Below, piece after piece: positions 1 to 8,486 of a stretch of DNA of 64,000 bases. Made by a program: the position numbers and the translations under genes. The number at the start of each line of letters is the position of its first letter. The stretch's first letter is position 1. Location of the stretch: contig CAWHJD010000021.1 of the NCBI GenBank assembly GCA_963829585.1, positions 1 to 64,000 on the forward strand, read 5' to 3'. Source of the stretch: Sva-07 sp963829585. Its GTDB lineage: Bacteria > Actinomycetota > Acidimicrobiia > Acidimicrobiales > Ilumatobacteraceae. The notes beneath the pieces were generated by a model that worked only from the letters and a program-made list of their open reading frames with translations, was not told the DNA's origin and did no database searches.

Positions 1-881
1 GCCGGCCCGGTGCCGTCGTCGCCGGTCGGGTCTTCGTGGCGCACCTGCCAGAACGACGTGTTCCCCGAGAAGAACGCCGCGTTGCCGCCTCGTGAGATGA
101 ATCCCTCGACGGTGTCTCGCATCGGGCCCGACCAGTACTCGTCGTGACCGATCGACAGGTACAGCGAGTACGGCGACGCCGTGCCGAGCAGCTCGGGATG
201 CTCCTCGAGGTCGGCGTTGGTGACGACGTCGATTTCGTAGCCCTCCCGATCCGCCCACTCCACGAACGGCAGCTCCCAGTTCGGCCAGCCGGCGGAACCT
301 CCGTACGGAGACAGGTGGTTCATCCGCAGGTACCCGACATGGCTCGCCGACTGCGGATCAGGCGGGTACAGCGACGTCACACGCTGACCGGCACCCGGTG
401 GCTTGTACAGGTAGCCGGGCGCCATCGGGCGCTGCATCGAGACCGACGTGGCGCCGGTGTAGAGGTTGCGTCCGCCGAAGTCGTTGTAGGCGTGCCAGGT
501 GTTCGTGCCGAGAGCGAGGAGGATTCGAGCCTCGGTCGTTGCGAGATTCGGACGCACGACGAAGAACGCGTGACTGCGCCGGGCTCTGCCGTCGACGTCG
601 GTCGTCAGGATCACTTCGTAGTAGCCGGACGGCCAGTCGGGCTCGACGGCAACCTCGGATGCCACGGGCCAACCACACCCGCGCTCGGGTGCGTCGGCCG
701 GTGTCGGATGATCTCCGGCCGGAACCCCCGCCTCGCTGTACACCACGGTACGGGCCGCGCCGATGTGAGCGACCTCCACGTCGAACGGACGGGCGCCGGA
801 CGACGACACGTGCAGCGCAACCCGTTCTCCTCCGGCGACCGATTGCGGCCAGCAGTAGCCCGTCACTGTCTCGTATGCCAT
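1..881 (-). CDS. N,N-dimethylformamidase large-subunit-like protein (partial)
   Basis: The minus strand is open from an ATG at 879-881 to the left edge, giving 293 residues with the C-terminus missing. The start MAYETVTGYW leads a short beta-sandwich-like region. The downstream stretch, with LALGTNTWHAYNDFGG, GYLRMNHLSPYGG and LSIGHDEYWSGPMRD, resembles the C-terminal domain of the N,N-dimethylformamidase beta (large) subunit family. In that family, mononuclear-iron enzymes hydrolyse dimethylformamide, but most actinobacterial relatives have no tested substrate. No small subunit is visible. The gene diverges from the thioesterase-like gene with about 74 bases between starts. Family membership is from recognised motifs; the substrate is unknown. 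Confidence 0.75.
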   Translation of the reverse strand, partial: MAYETVTGYCWPQSVAGGERVALHVSSSGARPFDVEVAHIGAARTVVYSEAGVPAGDHPTPADAPERGCGWPVASEVAVEPDWPSGYYEVILTTDVDGRARRSHAFFVVRPNLATTEARILLALGTNTWHAYNDFGGRNLYTGATSVSMQRPMAPGYLYKPPGAGQRVTSLYPPDPQSASHVGYLRMNHLSPYGGSAGWPNWELPFVEWADREGYEIDVVTNADLEEHPELLGTASPYSLYLSIGHDEYWSGPMRDTVEGFISRGGNAAFFSGNTSFWQVRHEDPTGDDGTGP

Positions 882-955
882 TCCCCGACCCTATGCCGAC
901 CCTGGGCGCCGGGTCACGGTCGCCTCGGGTGCGACCGATACGGTCAGGTGCTCCC

Positions 956-1729
956 ATGTCCGCCGATCCTCCTGCCGCCGCACGTCCGGCCGCCGATCTT
1001 CCCGCCGCGGAGCTGACGGCGCGGCCGACGATCGGTCGCGTGATCGTGCGGCACAGGCCGGTCCGGCTCGGCGATGTCGACGAGCGAGGACGCCTCCGGC
1101 TCGACGCCACGGCGCGTTACCTCCAGGACATCGCGACCGACGACTCCGCCGACGCCGAACTCGACGATGCCGTCAGCTGGGTCGTTCGCCGCACGCTGAT
1201 CGAGGTCCGGCGGGCAGCGGCGCTCGACGAGCAACTCGAGCTGGCGACGTTCTGCTCCGGTACCGGCCGCAGCTGGGCCGAACGGCGTACCTCGATCACC
1301 GGCGATCGGGGCGCTTCGACCGAGGCGGTGAGCCTGTGGATCCGGATCGACCCGTCGTCGGGCCGCCCGACCGCGCTCGGCGACGCGTTCATGCAGACGT
1401 ACGGTCAGAGCGCCGGTGGCCGACGCGTGTCGACGCGGCTCCAGCTCCCGCGCCCGTCAGCCGGCGCCGAACGCCGACCGTGGCCCGTACGGCGCGTCGA
1501 CATCGATCCGCTCCGACACGTCAACAATGCAGTTCACTGGGCAGCGGTGGAGGAGACACTGCCGGTCGGCCCGCGTCGGGGTCGTGGAGAAGTGGAATAC
1601 CTCGCGCCGGTCGACCCCGGGAGCCCGATCGAACTGGTCACGTCCACCGAACCGACGGGCGTGCGGGCATCGTGGCTCGTCGCCGAGGGTGTCGTGCTCA
1701 CCGCCGCCCGGTGGATCCCGTCGGCGTGA
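956..1729 (+). CDS. acyl-ACP thioesterase-like double-hotdog protein
   Basis: This 257-residue protein starts at ATG 956; longer in-frame starts exist upstream, but they run into the divergent gene. Residues of about 25-130 (VRHRPVRLGDVDERGRLRL ... RRTLIEVRR) form a first hotdog domain. Residues of about 180-257, with DPLRHVNNAVHW at about 185-196, form a second. The paired layout and the HVNN motif are typical of FatA/FatB-like acyl-ACP thioesterases, which release fatty acids from acyl carrier protein or CoA. A generic hotdog acyl-CoA thioesterase is the alternative. It converges with the metallophosphatase, leaving 27 bases and no clear hairpin. Confidence 0.75.
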   Translation: MSADPPAAARPAADLPAAELTARPTIGRVIVRHRPVRLGDVDERGRLRLDATARYLQDIATDDSADAELDDAVSWVVRRTLIEVRRAAALDEQLELATFCSGTGRSWAERRTSITGDRGASTEAVSLWIRIDPSSGRPTALGDAFMQTYGQSAGGRRVSTRLQLPRPSAGAERRPWPVRRVDIDPLRHVNNAVHWAAVEETLPVGPRRGRGEVEYLAPVDPGSPIELVTSTEPTGVRASWLVAEGVVLTAARWIPSA

Positions 1730-1756
1730 TCGAACGGCGCACCGATCGGACCGTCG

Positions 1757-2713
1757 TCACGAGGCGGTCAGCACCGCTTCGTCGAACACCGATCCGTCCT
1801 GGCCGACGGCGCGGAGCACGAGCTGATCACCGGTGATCGCGATGTCGACGAAGCTGTGCCACGAGTACGCCACCGCGGTGAAGTCGTCCTCACCCGTTCG
1901 GCGCGTTCCCGAGGCAGCACCGGTCACCACGTAGGTCACGCCGTCGATCGGCACACTGCGCTGGTAGTCGTGGTCGTGGCCGGACAGGACGAGCTGCACG
2001 CCGTAGCGCTCGAGCAAGGGCGCGAGCGCCTCGCGGACGTCGACGCTCGAACCCTGGTACCCCGCCGAGTAGGGCGGGTGGTGCACTGCGACGATCCTCC
2101 AGGTCGCGTCGGTGGAGGCGAGTGCGTCCTCGAGGAACCGGAGCTGCGCCGGGTCGTCGATCTCGTTGGAGTCGAGCCCGACGATCAGCACGTCGCCGTG
2201 CTCCTCGGCCCAGTACCGACCCGGCATGCCGAGCGCCTCCATCTGCGCGTCGGCGTGGCCCTGCTTCACGTCGTGGTTGCCGAGGATCGCCATCAGGTCG
2301 GCGCCACCGGCGAGGACGTCGGCGAAGGGTTCGAAGACCGTGTCCGGCAAGTGCGACGGATCGCCCGCCGGATAGACGTTGTCGCCGAGGAGGAGCAGTG
2401 CGTCGTAGGGCTCCTTCTCCGCGATCAGCGCGGCAGCAGCTCCGGTCGCATCGATGCGGGCGCCACCGTCACCGCCGTCACCGATCACCGCGAGGTGGAA
2501 CTCGGCGGGCGGATCGTGGACCTCGTACGGCCACGTGACCGAGGGGCCGCCTTTGCGGTGGGTGACGTAGGAGATGGTCTGACGCCGGTACGTGAGAAAG
2601 GTCGCCGTCAAGGCCACCACGACGAGCAACCCCACCGCCAGGAGCACCCGCCGCCACCTCGGACGCCGGCGCCGCGGCGCCGCCTGACCGCCCGAGTCCG
2701 TCCCGGTCTCCAT
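1757..2713 (-). CDS. membrane-anchored metallophosphoesterase
   Basis: A 318-residue protein starting at METGTDSGG (ATG 2711-2713). Residues of about 20-36 form an N-terminal membrane anchor (LLAVGLLVVVALTATFL) after an Arg-rich stretch, so the catalytic domain should lie outside the membrane. Calcineurin-type metal-binding motifs appear in order: GDGGDGG, LLGDNVYPAGD, ILGNHD, VAVHHPPYS and SGHDHDYQRS. These place it in the purple-acid-phosphatase-like metallophosphoesterase group, which hydrolyses phosphoesters with two bound metal ions. The substrate cannot be read from sequence. The start lies 85 bases from the divergent PEP-synthase-like gene. Confidence 0.85.
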   Translation of the reverse strand: METGTDSGGQAAPRRRRPRWRRVLLAVGLLVVVALTATFLTYRRQTISYVTHRKGGPSVTWPYEVHDPPAEFHLAVIGDGGDGGARIDATGAAAALIAEKEPYDALLLLGDNVYPAGDPSHLPDTVFEPFADVLAGGADLMAILGNHDVKQGHADAQMEALGMPGRYWAEEHGDVLIVGLDSNEIDDPAQLRFLEDALASTDATWRIVAVHHPPYSAGYQGSSVDVREALAPLLERYGVQLVLSGHDHDYQRSVPIDGVTYVVTGAASGTRRTGEDDFTAVAYSWHSFVDIAITGDQLVLRAVGQDGSVFDEAVLTAS

Positions 2714-2798
2714 GCTTTCAGCGTGCTCTCGCAGGAGCAGAGCCGTCAGGGTCCATTGGCCCGAGACACCTGTGCACGCCGCGCATAGGGTCAAAGGC

Positions 2799-4885
2799 GT
2801 GAGCCTTCCGATGGTGGTCGCGCTCTCGGATTCCGAGACACGTGATCCGTCGGTTTCCGGAGCGAAGGCGGCAAATCTCGCGCGCGCCGCTGCAGCGGGC
2901 TTTCCCACACTGCCCGGCTTCGTCATCACCACCGCCGCCATCCGTGCCGGCCCGGACGACCCCCGCGTGGCCGAGGATGTCCGCCGAGCGTACGAGCGAC
3001 TGTGCGCCGGTTCGGCAGAGCCGCTCGTGGTCCGATCGTCGTCCGTCATCGAGGACATCGGCGAATCGTCGATGGCGGGGCGCTTCACGTCGGTGCTCGA
3101 TGTCGTCGGATGGGATGCGTTCCTCGACGCCACACAGCGGGTGACGAGTTCGGCGGCGGCGGTTCGCGACGCTGCACGGTGAGGTCGGGTCGATGGCGGT
3201 GCTGGTGCAGCGCCAGAGCGGCGCCCGGTTCGGTGGCGTCATGTTCGGCGTCGATCCGGTCACCGGGACCCGCGACCAGATCGTCGTCGAGGTCGTGCCA
3301 TCCGGGCCCGACTCGCTCGTGGGCGGCACCGCCATGGCCGATCACTACGTGTTGACCCGTCGGGGACGGATCGTCCGGGTGACGCACGCCGGGCACATCC
3401 CTCCACTCGACCGGGCCCGTCGACGAGCCCTGGCGCGGATGGCGCGGCGGGCCGAGCAGGTCTTCGGTGCGCCCCAGGACATCGAGTGGCTGGTCGATCC
3501 CGCGGATCGTCTCTGGCTGCTGCAGAGCCGGCCGGTCACCGCGATCGCACCGGCCGACGGTCGGAGTTCGGTGCTGCTCGGACCGGGGCCGTTGGCCGAG
3601 ACGTTCCCCGCGCCGCTCCGACCGCTCGAGCAGGATCTCTGGATCCCGCCCCTGCGCGACGGCATCGTCCGTGCGTTGCGAACCACCGGAGCGGTGCCGA
3701 ACCGCTCCCTCGAGCGTTCGCCCGTCGTGACGACGGTCGGCGGCTGGGTCGCTGTCGATCTGGAACTCATCGGCGCCGTGGAAGCGCGCACGACGCTGCG
3801 GCGGCGGATCAATCCTGCGGCGATGGTCCGCCGACTGGGGACGGCTTGGCGCGTCGGCCGCCTGCGCATCGCCCTGCCGAAGTTGGCGCACGAGGCGGTC
3901 GCGACCGTCGACCGGGATCTCGCGATGATCCCCCGCCTCGACGAACTCGCTGACGGAGATCTGGTCGATCTGCTCGACCGGACCCGCCGCGAGCTGGCGA
4001 CGACCCACGCGTACGAGGTGTTGACGGGAATGCTCCTCACTGCCCAGGACGGGCTCTCGGGCGCAGCGATGGCGGTGCGAGCTCTGCACGACGGCCGAGC
4101 CGCCGGGTGGAGCGACGAGGAGATCGTGCAGGGCTCTCCGGTGGTGCTCAGCCTCACGCCGCCGCGCCTCGGTGCAGCGCCGACCCTGCCCGCGACGACC
4201 TCGTCGCCATCGGGTCCCGTGACCACGATCGACCATCTCGACCAGCGCGAGGCCCTCCGGGTGCGCGTGCGATGGTTGCAGGAGTTGCTGGCCCGCGTTG
4301 CCGATGAACTCGGCGGCCGACTCGTCAGGACAGGAACACTTCCCGACATCGAGACGGTTGCCTGTCTCCGCCTGGAGGAGTTGATCGCCGTCGGCGATGG
4401 AGGGCCCCCGCCGAGCGACATCGCCGAGCGTCCCGACTGGAAGCCGGGACCGCCCCTGCCGGTCTCGTTCCGGCTGACGAACGCGGGCGATCTGCGTCCG
4501 GCCAGCGTCTCGTCCCACCGGCGTCGGGCGAGCGGAGCCGCCGGCATGCCGGCGAGTGGTGGCCGGGTGGTGGGGATCGCCCACCACCGGCTCGCCGGCG
4601 GGCGCGCCACCCGAGGGCGCCATCCTCGTCACCCGCCATCTCGAACCGCAGCTGGCATCGGTCCTCGGCGGTCTCACCGGGCTCGTGTCGGAGACGGGGA
4701 GCGCCCTGTCGCACCTCGCGATCCTCGCCAGGGAAGCCGGCCTTCCGACGGTCGTCGGCGTCCCCGACGCGCTCCGCCGATTCCCGCCCGGAACCCGTCT
4801 GATGATCGACGGCCGTACCGGCGAGATCGAGGTACTCGAGGCAGACCCCGATCCGTTCGCGGTTCGGTCGGTGGTGTCACCATGA
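2799..4885 (+). CDS. PEP-synthase / rifampin phosphotransferase-like protein (two frameshifts)
   Basis: The start is GTG 2799 or ATG 2811. The first frame has an ATP-grasp (PPDK N-terminal) region with GAKAANLARAAAAGFPTLPGF, VRSSSVIED and SMAGRFTSVLDV. It breaks near 3180, where one extra G in GCACGGTGAG ends it. The next frame continues with MAVLVQRQSGARFGGVMFGVDP and the ATP-grasp end QDIEWLVDPADRLWLLQSRPVT. A second extra G near 4600 shifts to the frame holding the swivelling phosphohistidine domain, with the catalytic His in ETGSALSHLAILARE. Corrected length is about 694 residues, shorter than PEP synthase or rifampin phosphotransferase (about 800-870). Domain order matches those enzymes, which move a phosphate from ATP through His to a substrate; the substrate is unknown. 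Its stop overlaps the next start (ATGA). Confidence 0.7.
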
Positions 4886-5784
4886 CCCCCGGGCAGGTCG
4901 CCCGCGCGATCGGCGTCACCCTCGCCACCGTCATCCTCGCCGTGTCCGGCGCCTACGTCGTCATCGACCTCGCCCGTTGGGAGTGGAACCGGGCGGTCAT
5001 CTCGGCGCTCGTGATGATCGCCGCGCTGATCGTGCTCGTGGCGATGATGCTCTTCCACCAGTTGCGCCGCATCGAGCAACGCATGGAAGCGCTCGAACGT
5101 TCCAGCGACGTCAACACCCTGGGCGCGCTGAGGTCGGCGAACGCCACGGCGGCCGGCAGGCACTTCCGCTGGCTCGAACGTCCACCTGACGGGCTCGGCG
5201 TCTTCATCCCCGTCCTGCTCGGAGCCGGCGTGCTGATGTCGCTCGTCGCGTACCTCATCGAACGCATCGCCGGTCTGTTCGCGGCGGTGACGCTCGACCC
5301 ACGAACAGCGCTGAAGCTCGGCACCGATCTCCCGCTGGGCGCCGGCATGCGGCCGTCCACGCAACTCGACCCGATGACCCGTCCACCAGATCGCCGCCAC
5401 ACCGCGACCGTGACGGTGCTGGTGTTGACGCTGGCGCTCTCGCTGGGTGCGGTCGTCCTGCTCAGGGAGTTGACGCAGACCCGACCCGACGAGGTGACGG
5501 CGGCCGGCACCACCTCGGTGGTGATCGACATCGATCAGCGGCGTCAGTTCCGCCCGTTGCCGACCGTCGCCGAGGACCTGTGGGGTTCCTGCCGCTCCAG
5601 GCTCGCCGGCGACGTCGAACTCACGGCGATCACCCAACTCGACAGCGAACGCGTCCGGATCGAACTCGATCGGTCCCTGGGCCGAACGGGTCGTGTCCGC
5701 ATCGTCGGTTGCCTGCAGGACCACACGATCGACCTCGTTCGGGCCGACGTGCTGAGCATCCGGTCGATGCCGGCCGACGGTTGA
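4882..5784 (+). CDS. membrane protein of unknown function
   Basis: A 300-residue protein whose ATG overlaps the upstream stop by four bases, so the two are probably translationally coupled. Four hydrophobic segments are visible: about 10-27, 38-57 (ALVMIAALIVLVAMMLF), 112-130 (VFIPVLLGAGVLMSLVAYLIE) and 178-194 (VTVLVLTLALSLGAVVLL). A short Glu/Arg-rich helix at about 60-75 (RRIEQRMEALERS) may be a small coiled coil. The last 90 residues look like a soluble domain with two Cys (WGSCRSRL, IVGCLQD). I do not recognise the family. Coupling to the phosphotransferase suggests a related role at the membrane, which is inference. Confidence 0.7.
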   Translation: MTPGQVARAIGVTLATVILAVSGAYVVIDLARWEWNRAVISALVMIAALIVLVAMMLFHQLRRIEQRMEALERSSDVNTLGALRSANATAAGRHFRWLERPPDGLGVFIPVLLGAGVLMSLVAYLIERIAGLFAAVTLDPRTALKLGTDLPLGAGMRPSTQLDPMTRPPDRRHTATVTVLVLTLALSLGAVVLLRELTQTRPDEVTAAGTTSVVIDIDQRRQFRPLPTVAEDLWGSCRSRLAGDVELTAITQLDSERVRIELDRSLGRTGRVRIVGCLQDHTIDLVRADVLSIRSMPADG

Positions 5785-5788
5785 GAAC

Positions 5789-6608
5789 TCAGCGCCAGAG
5801 GCAGAGGACGCGCATCTCCACGCTCTCCCGATACTGCTTGTCGGCACTGCTCACGTGGGGGTCACGGAACGCCGAGTGCGGGGTCCAGAACGGCCGGCCC
5901 TCGTCGATGCACCGGCTGTCGTAGGTCCGCAACGACACGGCCTCCGAGGTCGTGAGATCCGGGAACGTGTACCAGCGGTCCGGTTCGCGAATCACTCGGA
6001 GGTCGTACCGCGTAGAACTGGGAGTCGACGCGGAAACCGCCGTACTCGGGCAGCATCTCGCGCACCAGACGGTCCGGGCCGACGCCGTCGGCGGCACAGA
6101 ACGCGAGCGGATAGTCGGGACGGGTCGGGCCGGTGTTGCGCCAGAACTGCAGCACCATGAGGCGCGTCGCCGACCGGACGTCGGCGTGCTGCAGTCCGTG
6201 GCGCTCGAGCAGTGGATCGAGGAACGCCCGGTAGCGACGATCCGGCTCGGTGATCATCGGGCCGTAGTCGTCGGTGAAATCGGAGTGGACGAGTTCGATC
6301 GGCGCGTAGTCCGGTGTCGTCTGCGCCTCCTCGCGACTGCGATGGATCGGCAAGTACGAGATCGCGACGTCGCAACCGGTCATCGCGGCGGCGAGTGCCT
6401 CCGCTTCGGGCCGGTGGACCCGATCGACCTCGGCGTGGTCGCGCCAGTCCGTGACGGCCGACTCGTGTTCGACGAGGCCGAACCCGCACGTCTCGAACTC
6501 GAGATCGTCGGTCGCCGCCCGCCCGTCGAGCATGTCGACCGTGACCGGCCGGCCGACCGCGCCGTCGAAGTAGTTGAGCGTTGCCTGGCAGTACACCCCG
6601 TGCGCCAT
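5789..6608 (-). CDS. CmcJ/NvfI-type oxidoreductase-like protein (one frameshift)
   Basis: Starting at ATG 6608, the first frame carries a catalytic-domain-like region (QATLNYFDGAVGRPVTVDML ... YHPE-type acidic and His segments ... NTGPTRPDYPLAFCAADGV ... VDSQFYA). One extra base near 6009 breaks it. The next frame gives YDLRVIREPDRWYTFPDLT, LRTYDSRCIDEGRPFWTPHSAF and RESVEMRVLCLW. The corrected protein is about 272 residues, the usual length of the CmcJ/NvfI (asaB-like) family. Members include CmcJ, tied to cephamycin 7-alpha-methoxylation, and fungal oxidoreductases of secondary metabolism. The actual reaction here is unknown. It diverges from the sigma factor gene with 70 bases between. Confidence 0.65.
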
Positions 6609-6678
6609 CCCAGAACCCTAGGCCGCTGAGGTCCGCCCGAGATTTGTTGCAACACTCCGGTCGTCTCGTGCGCCGTAG

Positions 6679-7173
6679 ATGATGATGGAGGAAGTGGCGA
6701 TCTCGAAAAGCACCCGCAAGGTGATCGAGCATGCCGACGTACTCGACCGGCTCTACCGGACCGAGTACACCGGCATGGTTCGCCTCGCGTACACCCTCGT
6801 GGGCAGCAACGCCGAAGCCGAGGATGTCGTCCAGGAGAGTTTCGTCGAGGTTGCTCGACGGCTGGACGAGATCCGCAAGCCCGGCGCCTACCTGCGCAGT
6901 GCCGTCGTCAGCCGATGCAGATCGGTGCTCCGACGGCGCAGGGTGATCGCACTGCACCCACCGGAACCACCCGCCGGCCTGGCCAGCGACGCGGGTGAAC
7001 TCTGGGACGTGCTCGGCAGACTGCCGGAGGACCAGCGCATCGTGGTGGTCCTCAAGTACTACGGGGGATACAGGGCATCGGAGATCGCGTACATCGCCGA
7101 CATGCCCGGTGCGACCGTCCGGTCGCATCTTCGCCGGGGGCTGAAGGCACTGAGAGAGGAACTGGACTCATGA
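6679..7173 (+). CDS. ECF RNA polymerase sigma factor (SigE family)
   Basis: A 164-residue sigma-70 family protein. Sigma region 2 is at about 20-85 (LYRTEYTGMVRLAYTLVGS, EAEDVVQESFVEVARRL) and region 4 at about 110-160 (LGRLPEDQRIVVVLKYYGGYRASEIAYIADM, ATVRSHLRRGLKAL). It has the size and order of an ECF sigma factor, and binds RNA polymerase core to direct it to specific promoters. The start is uncertain: ATG 6679 or a GTG at 6694; a GGAGGA motif at 6687-6692 is too close to the GTG to be an ideal ribosome site. Its stop overlaps the next start (ATGA), so the next product is probably its partner. A 10-bp palindrome (TGTTGCAACA) lies at 6645-6654 in the upstream region. Confidence 0.9.
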   Translation: MMMEEVAISKSTRKVIEHADVLDRLYRTEYTGMVRLAYTLVGSNAEAEDVVQESFVEVARRLDEIRKPGAYLRSAVVSRCRSVLRRRRVIALHPPEPPAGLASDAGELWDVLGRLPEDQRIVVVLKYYGGYRASEIAYIADMPGATVRSHLRRGLKALREELDS

Positions 7174-8372
7174 CCCGCTTCACCGATCGCGTGACGCGTG
7201 ACCTGCACCAGATCGCGGACCGCTCGACTCCATCGTCGACGGCCTGGGACTCGATCCGAACCCGGATCGACGAGCAGGCCGACCAACCACCGACCATGGA
7301 GGTCATCATGCTCAGTCCCGACCGCAACGATCAACCCAAGCGAGGATGGATGCTGGCCGCTGCTGCGGTCGCCGGACTCGCACTCGTCGGAGGTCTCGTG
7401 TTCGCCACGACCCGCTCCGACGACACCGCACCGGCGGATACCCCCGTGGTCACCCTTCCTGCGGAACCCGCACCCGACGCCGAGGTCGATCCCGACGCGG
7501 AGGCCGTCGTGGTCCCCGCCCCGGACCCGACCACCGCCGCCGAGGTGGCGCCGGAACCCGAACCGGTTCCCGAGCCGGTGACGGTCACGGTGACCGGCAC
7601 CTTCGCCGAATCCGGTGTCTCGGCCAGCGCCACACCCACGCCCAGTTCATCCGGACTCACGGGCAACACCACGATTCTCGGCACCACCACGTACGAAGGA
7701 CAGTTCGCCGGGAGCGCTCCGTGGGTGTCGCAGTTCTGGCCCCTGTCCGATGGATCCCAGTTCGGAGCCGGCGAGTTCCTGTTCACTGGGACGATCGAGG
7801 GGCTCGGGACGGGAACCCTCTCGTTCGTCGACACATGGCAGGTTGTCGACGGTGTCTGGAGCGGTGTATCCACGATCACGGGCGGTACGGGTGACTTCGA
7901 GGGGGCGTCCGGAACAGGGGTCAACACCTCCGACCCGGCCAATTCCTCGAGTAGCGGCACTGGTTCGAATGTCTGGACCATCACCGTGCCACCGAAGGGG
8001 TCACTGGTGACCGTGACCGCCACAGGTACGGCATCTGCCTCCGTCACCGTTGTCCCCGACTCGGTTCCGCTCACCTGGAACGGGACGGGCTCCTTCTCGG
8101 GTTCGCTCGTCGGCACCACCGAAGGATCGGGCCAGGGCTGGGCGAATCCCTCGGGCGGCACGTTCGGCTCCTCGCGCTGGGTGTTCACCGGCACGATCGA
8201 CGGACTCGGCACCGGCACGATGACCTTCGACCGGATCGGCTTCGATCCCCCCGCGACCTGGTACGACGTCGTCGTCGACGGCACGGGTGACTTCGAAGGG
8301 ATCACAGGAACGGGACAGGTCGCCGCGGACAATACGTACACCTACACCCTCACCGCTCCGCTGAATCAGTAA
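7170..8372 (+). CDS. single-pass membrane protein with two beta-rich repeats, sigma-factor partner
   Basis: A 400-residue protein whose ATG overlaps the sigma factor stop by four bases. Residues 1-58 are a charged, probably cytoplasmic tail; 60-80 form one membrane helix (MLAAAAVAGLALVGGLVFA). An Asp/Glu/Pro/Ala-rich linker follows at about 84-137. Two similar beta-rich units of about 115 residues then occur: the first with FTGTIEGLGTGTLSF and GTGDFEGASGTG, the second with FTGTIDGLGTGTMTF and GTGDFEGITGTG. The units recall DUF3224 / allene-oxide-cyclase-like barrels, by pattern only. An anti-sigma role is inferred from position and topology; no classical zinc anti-sigma (HxxxCxxC) motif is present. 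A strong hairpin follows the gene. Confidence 0.7.
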   Translation: MTRFTDRVTRDLHQIADRSTPSSTAWDSIRTRIDEQADQPPTMEVIMLSPDRNDQPKRGWMLAAAAVAGLALVGGLVFATTRSDDTAPADTPVVTLPAEPAPDAEVDPDAEAVVVPAPDPTTAAEVAPEPEPVPEPVTVTVTGTFAESGVSASATPTPSSSGLTGNTTILGTTTYEGQFAGSAPWVSQFWPLSDGSQFGAGEFLFTGTIEGLGTGTLSFVDTWQVVDGVWSGVSTITGGTGDFEGASGTGVNTSDPANSSSSGTGSNVWTITVPPKGSLVTVTATGTASASVTVVPDSVPLTWNGTGSFSGSLVGTTEGSGQGWANPSGGTFGSSRWVFTGTIDGLGTGTMTFDRIGFDPPATWYDVVVDGTGDFEGITGTGQVAADNTYTYTLTAPLNQ

Positions 8373-8388
8373 TCGAACGCGCCACACC

Positions 8389-8422
8389 CGATGCGGTCCG
8401 AGTTCCGGCTCGGGCCGCATCG
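8389..8422 (+). terminator. hairpin after the sigma-factor operon
   Basis: CGATGCGG and CCGCATCG are outer arms (8389-8396 and 8415-8422), and CCGAG/CTCGG pair inside them around a six-base loop. It begins 17 bases after the membrane protein stop. There is no long T-run, which is common in high-GC genomes. Confidence 0.6.
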
Positions 8423-8486
8423 TCGTCGCGTCCCGGGTGAGTCTCGGCGGCGGCTCGGCCGGGCGGGCACGGCTACGGTCGGCTCG

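Noticed and set aside
3085..5847. A 920-residue open frame on the minus strand
   Set aside because: It lies opposite the phosphotransferase and membrane protein genes, has an Arg/Asp/Gly/His-rich composition and no recognisable domain. It is an antisense shadow of GC-rich coding DNA.
6645..6654. TGTTGCAACA palindrome as an ECF promoter or operator
   Set aside because: It is only ten bases and the spacing to a CGTC-like -10 is wrong for an ECF promoter, so it is not listed as a feature of its own.
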